Origin: JAJRXG01 sp964640065
GTDB taxonomy: Bacteria; Bacteroidota; Bacteroidia; Chitinophagales; Saprospiraceae
Assembly: GCA_964640065.1 (NCBI GenBank)
Contig: CAZXIE010000137.1
Coordinates: 1-8,916, forward strand
DNA length: 8,916 nt
Direction: 5' to 3'
The translations under genes were made by a program, and so were the position numbers. Positions 6,289-8,916 of this stretch are shown here, one piece after another. Each line of letters starts with the position of its first letter. The first letter of the stretch is position 1. Under the pieces are notes generated by a model. The model was not told the origin of the DNA. It did no database searches and saw only the letters and a program-made list of their open reading frames with translations.

Positions 6289-6957
6289 ATGGATCTTACA
6301 CCGATAATACTCAGTCTTCAGTTGGCCTTGGTCACTACCTTGCTTTTGGCAGTGGTGGGTATCCCTCTGGCAGGTTGGTTGTCGATCACAAAGACGAAAG
6401 TCAAGCCTGTCCTAGAGACCCTGATCGCTCTACCACTTGTGCTACCGCCTACGGTACTGGGGTTTTATCTATTGATCGCATTTTCACCGAGTGAAGGGCT
6501 AGGTGCGTGGCTGGAGAGTACCCTGGGACTGCGCGTAGTATTTTCATGGGGAGGTCTGGTCTTTGCTTCTATGATCTATAGTCTTCCATTTATGGTGCAG
6601 CCGATACTTGCAGGACTTAGAGGTCTCGATCAAAATATGCACGAAGCTTCCTATGTCTTAGGTAAGTCTAAGTGGCAGACACTGAGGTATATCTCCTTCC
6701 CAAGTATTAAGCCTTCGATATGGACGGGACTGATACTGTCCTTTGCGCATACGCTGGGAGAGTTTGGGGTGGTGTTGATGATCGGGGGTAATATCCCCGG
6801 AGAGACGCGAGTCGCCTCTATCGCCATCTACGATCAAGTAGAGGCGCTGAACTATGGTACGGCCAATGCATATGCACTCATCCTGCTGGTTTTATCATTC
6901 GTGATATTACTATCGGTCTACTATATTAATAATCGCTCTATCATGTCTCTGCGATGA
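6289..6957 (+). CDS. modB: Molybdate-type ABC transporter permease
   Basis: A 222-residue inner-membrane permease of the ModB type, expected to form a dimer with two ModC subunits and pass molybdate or tungstate delivered by a periplasmic ModA. Diagnostic stretches are IALPLVLPPTVLGFYLL (about 46-62), the EAA coupling loop EASYVLGKSKWQTLRYISFP (119-138), and GEFGVVLMIGGNIPGET (157-173). About five transmembrane helices are visible, the normal size for ModB. The start is fixed by an in-frame TGA at 6283-6285, just upstream. The stop overlaps the modC start by 4 bp (ATGA), so translation is coupled. No modA precedes it; upstream is the divergent lytTR gene. Confidence 0.92.
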   Translation: MDLTPIILSLQLALVTTLLLAVVGIPLAGWLSITKTKVKPVLETLIALPLVLPPTVLGFYLLIAFSPSEGLGAWLESTLGLRVVFSWGGLVFASMIYSLPFMVQPILAGLRGLDQNMHEASYVLGKSKWQTLRYISFPSIKPSIWTGLILSFAHTLGEFGVVLMIGGNIPGETRVASIAIYDQVEALNYGTANAYALILLVLSFVILLSVYYINNRSIMSLR

Positions 6958-7841
6958 TCGAACTCCAACTCATCAAGCAGCTCCAAGGAGCATCGGGAGG
7001 GATGGAGATCGATGTCGATCTCCAGATACCCAGTGGCAGTATCACGGGTATCATAGGACCGTCGGGTGCTGGTAAGACTTCGCTACTGAAGATGATCGCA
7101 GGTATCCAGTCGCCAGATCGGGGAAGGATCTCTGTAGGCGATAAGGTATATTATGATAGTGCGAAAGGGCTAGATACATCTCCTCAGAAGAGGGATGTGG
7201 GTTTGGTATTTCAAGATCTGGCTTTGTTTCCTCATATGGACCTCGAAGCGCAGCTGCGGTATGCCTTGCCTGATGCACTTGCTGAGAGATCACCTAATGG
7301 CCAAGGTGAGTCCATCATCGATGAGGCCATCAAGATGATGGGCCTTGAGGAGCTGCGTGGACAACGCCCACAGCGCTTATCTGGTGGTCAGCAGCAGCGC
7401 GTAGCGCTAGCAAGATCGGTCGTGCAGCGTCCTTCGCTGCTTTTACTGGACGAACCATTTTCAGCACTCGATGATGATATGAAGCAGGAGATCAGATCTT
7501 ATGTGCGGAGTATCCACGAAAGATATAAGATGACGATCCTACTTGTCTCGCATGATCATGGAGATATCTCTGAGCTATGTGATCATGTCATACACTTGGA
7601 TCATGGAAAAGTCATGAGTCATGGTCCAGTTTCTTCTGCTGCCATTAAGTCTTATCGGCACATACTAGAACTAAGCGGTCGCGTCATAGGACTCCAAAAG
7701 AAGGATGAAGACTCTTACGTGTTATCCCTTGATATACAAGGAGACGTGAGAGAAGTGATCATCACCAAGCAACAAGCCGAAGATATATCTATAGATACCC
7801 AAGAAGGAAGTACCATAGATCTTAAGATCGATCTGCAGTAA
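6954..7841 (+). CDS. modC: Molybdate-type ABC transporter ATPase
   Basis: A 295-residue cytoplasmic ATPase that powers the ModB permease. It shows Walker A GPSGAGKT (35-42), the Q-loop VFQD with Gln87, signature LSGGQ (142-146), Walker B LLLLDE (162-167), D-loop SALD and switch His200 in LLVSHD. The C-terminal ~55 residues (from SGRVIGLQ) look like one short TOBE/MOP-type fold. It is therefore shorter than E. coli ModC, which is about 350 residues, as in many Bacteroidota. It overlaps modB by 4 bp. Molybdate is the likely substrate from the modB context; tungstate cannot be excluded. Confidence 0.9.
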   Translation: MIELQLIKQLQGASGGMEIDVDLQIPSGSITGIIGPSGAGKTSLLKMIAGIQSPDRGRISVGDKVYYDSAKGLDTSPQKRDVGLVFQDLALFPHMDLEAQLRYALPDALAERSPNGQGESIIDEAIKMMGLEELRGQRPQRLSGGQQQRVALARSVVQRPSLLLLDEPFSALDDDMKQEIRSYVRSIHERYKMTILLVSHDHGDISELCDHVIHLDHGKVMSHGPVSSAAIKSYRHILELSGRVIGLQKKDEDSYVLSLDIQGDVREVIITKQQAEDISIDTQEGSTIDLKIDLQ

Positions 7842-7847
7842 GCAAGA

Positions 7848-7878
7848 CTTGATTATAAGAATAGGGTGACTACCTTTG
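7848..7878 (+). promoter_or_regulatory. Candidate promoter, near-leaderless
   Basis: CTTG (7848-7851), a 19-bp spacer and TACCTTTG (7871-7878) match the Bacteroidota TTTG / TAnnTTTG promoter with one mismatch. It is the best match I found in the window. The -7 element ends only 4 bp before the ATG at 7883, so transcription from it would begin at or within a few bases of that start codon. Confidence 0.45.
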
Positions 7879-7882
7879 GCGC

Positions 7883-8536
7883 ATGAAGCAGATGATCATC
7901 TTAGCAGTAGCCATCTTCATGGTACAAGCATGCGCTACGAGCCAATCAGAAACCATGGTGAAGGAAGAAACAAAAGAAGTGATGGTAGACCAGATGGAAA
8001 AGCCCATGGAGGCGCTACCATACGCTAGCATACCTGACTATCCAGCGTCGTATACGGCAGGTACTTCCTTAGGAAGATTAGTAGATGCTCTCGGCTTCAG
8101 ATACTACTGGGCGACAGAAGGCCTGCGTGATGAAGACTTAGACTTTGATCCGGGTGGAGATAACCGACCTACGCGAGCAGTACTAGAGCATCTGTATGGT
8201 CTCTCGACTACCATCGTCAATGCTCCTTCTCGCCTCCCTAACGTAAGGCCAGGAACAGGCACTCCTGAGACTTGGGAGGATATGCGAAAGCAGACGCTCC
8301 TTAATTTCAAAAAAGCTAGCGATCTTCTCAAAGCGAGCTCAGATGAAGATGTCTCGAGTTATAAAGTTGTCTTCAAGCGTGGAGAGCAAGAGTCTTCCTT
8401 CGACTTCTGGCACATGATCAATGGTCCGATCACAGATGCCATCTATCATGTAGGTCAGATCACGTCTTACAGACGATCATCAGGAAATCCGATCAACCCT
8501 ACGGTCAATGTATTTCGCGGCACCGCGGGTGGGTGA
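7883..8536 (+). CDS. DinB-like lipoprotein
   Basis: A 217-residue protein with a lipoprotein signal (MKQMIILAVAIFMVQAC; lipobox VQAC, Cys17), a Glu/Met-rich linker (about 20-50) and a DinB/YfiT-like four-helix domain (about 60-205). Family-like features are LGFRYYWATEGL, LEHLYGL with His103, and NGPITDAIYHVGQITSYRR with Asp185 and His189. These residues fit the metal-binding set of DinB-fold proteins. Relatives in Bacteroidota share the end SSGNPINPTVNVFRGT. Such proteins bind a divalent metal, and some are thiol-dependent transferases or hydrolases; the reaction here is unknown. It should be anchored in the outer or inner membrane facing the periplasm. It lies 41 nt after modC but has its own candidate promoter, so shared function with modBC is not implied. 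Confidence 0.8.
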   Translation: MKQMIILAVAIFMVQACATSQSETMVKEETKEVMVDQMEKPMEALPYASIPDYPASYTAGTSLGRLVDALGFRYYWATEGLRDEDLDFDPGGDNRPTRAVLEHLYGLSTTIVNAPSRLPNVRPGTGTPETWEDMRKQTLLNFKKASDLLKASSDEDVSSYKVVFKRGEQESSFDFWHMINGPITDAIYHVGQITSYRRSSGNPINPTVNVFRGTAGG

Positions 8537-8563
8537 TCTTAGCATCTATTTGTAGCTTGATTT

Positions 8564-8577
8564 TGAAGTATACTTCA
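8564..8577. promoter_or_regulatory. 14-bp perfect palindrome
   Basis: TGAAGTATACTTCA is a perfect palindrome 28 bp after the DinB-like stop codon. It could be the base of a weak terminator or a small operator. It has no GC core or T-run, so a terminator role is doubtful. Confidence 0.3.
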
Positions 8578-8615
8578 GCTTTATAGGGTAGGGGAGGCGA
8601 TTCTCTCTAAGATAC

Positions 8616-8642
8616 TGTGATATATTACTCTGAATTATCACA
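8616..8642. promoter_or_regulatory. TGTGATA/TATCACA inverted repeat
   Basis: TGTGATA (8616-8622) and TATCACA (8636-8642) are perfect reverse complements 13 bp apart. The half-sites look like Crp/Fnr-type TGTGA/TCACA, but 17 bp separate those cores instead of 6, so a classical Crp site is unlikely. A second dyad follows, CACTTT (8695-8700) with AAAGTG (8709-8714). Confidence 0.25.
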
Positions 8643-8727
8643 CATTCCTTGATTTCATCAGATAACTGTTAACTTAGACGGTGTTGGCATGTATCACTTT
8701 TCTCTCTCAAAGTGGGACAAGGGTCGC

Positions 8728-8767
8728 TAGCCGTATGTAAACGTTTATAAACGTTTGTGATCGGCTA
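8728..8767. promoter_or_regulatory. 40-bp concentric dyad, probable operator
   Basis: The inner 18 bp, AAACGTTTATAAACGTTT (8739-8756), is a perfect palindrome made of two AAACGTTT sites 10 bp apart, one helical turn. The outer arms TAGCCG (8728-8733) and CGGCTA (8762-8767) are centred on exactly the same point, 8747.5, while the 5 bp between inner and outer parts are unpaired. AACGTT-centred palindromes are typical of LacI-family operators, so a LacI-type regulator is a reasonable guess. It lies about 120-145 bp before the gene starting at the right edge. The interval 8537-8889 otherwise holds only the dyads and leader listed here; I see no gene in it. Confidence 0.5.
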
Positions 8768-8827
8768 TGGTCCTATAGTTATTGACGCATGCATAAAAAC
8801 ACGGATATGTTAACAGAAAATAGAGAT

Positions 8828-8893
8828 GGACAAAAGGAGGGGGTTTGTCCGGATATAACGTAGTTATAGCCAATGAAAAAAAAATACAAATGA
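8828..8893 (+). promoter_or_regulatory. Structured leader with two hairpins and a mini-ORF
   Basis: GGACAAA (8828-8834) pairs with TTTGTCC (8844-8850) around a loop containing AGGAGG. TATAAC (8854-8859) pairs with GTTATA (8863-8868) around a GTA loop, flanked by a further GG/CC pair across one mismatch. A six-codon reading frame MKKKYK follows (8873-8893), and its TGA overlaps the next ATG (8890) as ATGA. Together these could form a translational control region for the right-edge gene. Loop exposure of the purine-rich stretch and coupled re-initiation are inference. Confidence 0.3.
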
Positions 8894-8916
8894 AGAGAAC
8901 TAAGTATTATGACTAC
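8890..8916 (+). CDS. Possible start of a gene running off the right edge
   Basis: ATG at 8890 opens MKRTKYYDY and remains open to the end of the window. Upstream lie a probable operator and a hairpin-rich leader, consistent with a regulated gene beginning here. Only nine codons are visible, so the product cannot be named. A second ATG at 8909, in another frame, is an alternative start. Confidence 0.25.

Noticed and set aside
6282..6494. 70-codon plus-strand frame beginning MMYGSYT
   Set aside because: It is an out-of-frame shadow of modB, which has clear permease motifs in the other frame.
8616..8642. Crp-type binding site
   Set aside because: The half-sites match TGTGA/TCACA but 17 bp separate them instead of 6, so it is listed only as an inverted repeat.

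Overview
The window looks like chromosomal DNA of a Bacteroidota bacterium, probably near the Saprospiria/Cytophagia. This rests on three things: candidate promoters of the TTG...TAnnTTTG type, a membrane-bound LytTR regulator with the YAFRPF motif, and a large secreted protein built from PPC-like modules typical of that phylum. The assignment is from gene style only; no marker gene is present.

Layout. Positions 1-496 are non-coding and packed with short perfect hairpins, a terminator-like palindrome and a ~93-bp intergenic repeat. A 711-residue gene (497-2632, +) follows. Its protein begins with a complete LuxR-type helix-turn-helix that runs directly into a signal-peptide-like segment and then an exported multidomain body. 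A second copy of the ~93-bp repeat and more hairpins (2657-2870) separate it from a convergent minus-strand group. In transcription order that group is a 4-TM LytTR regulator (6161-5316), a DUF2306-like polytopic membrane protein (5178-4492) and a membrane-anchored metal-dependent amidohydrolase (4392-2884). Three direct repeats phased at exactly 20 bp lie between the regulator and the DUF2306-like gene and are good candidate LytTR sites.

Divergent from the regulator is a molybdate-type ABC transporter pair, modB-modC (6289-7841), joined by a 4-bp ATGA overlap. No modA is visible. Next comes a DinB-like lipoprotein (7883-8536) whose candidate promoter ends only 4 bp before its start codon. 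The last ~350 bp are non-coding and hold a series of dyads, most notably a 40-bp concentric palindrome resembling an operator. They appear to form the promoter and leader of a gene that begins at the right edge.

How they may work together (inference): the LytTR protein probably senses at the membrane and controls the DUF2306-like/amidohydrolase genes through the phased repeats. ModBC imports oxyanion delivered by a ModA encoded elsewhere. The most unusual items are the HTH-to-signal-peptide fusion protein between two copies of a structured repeat, the 20-bp-phased repeats, and the concentric operator at the right end.
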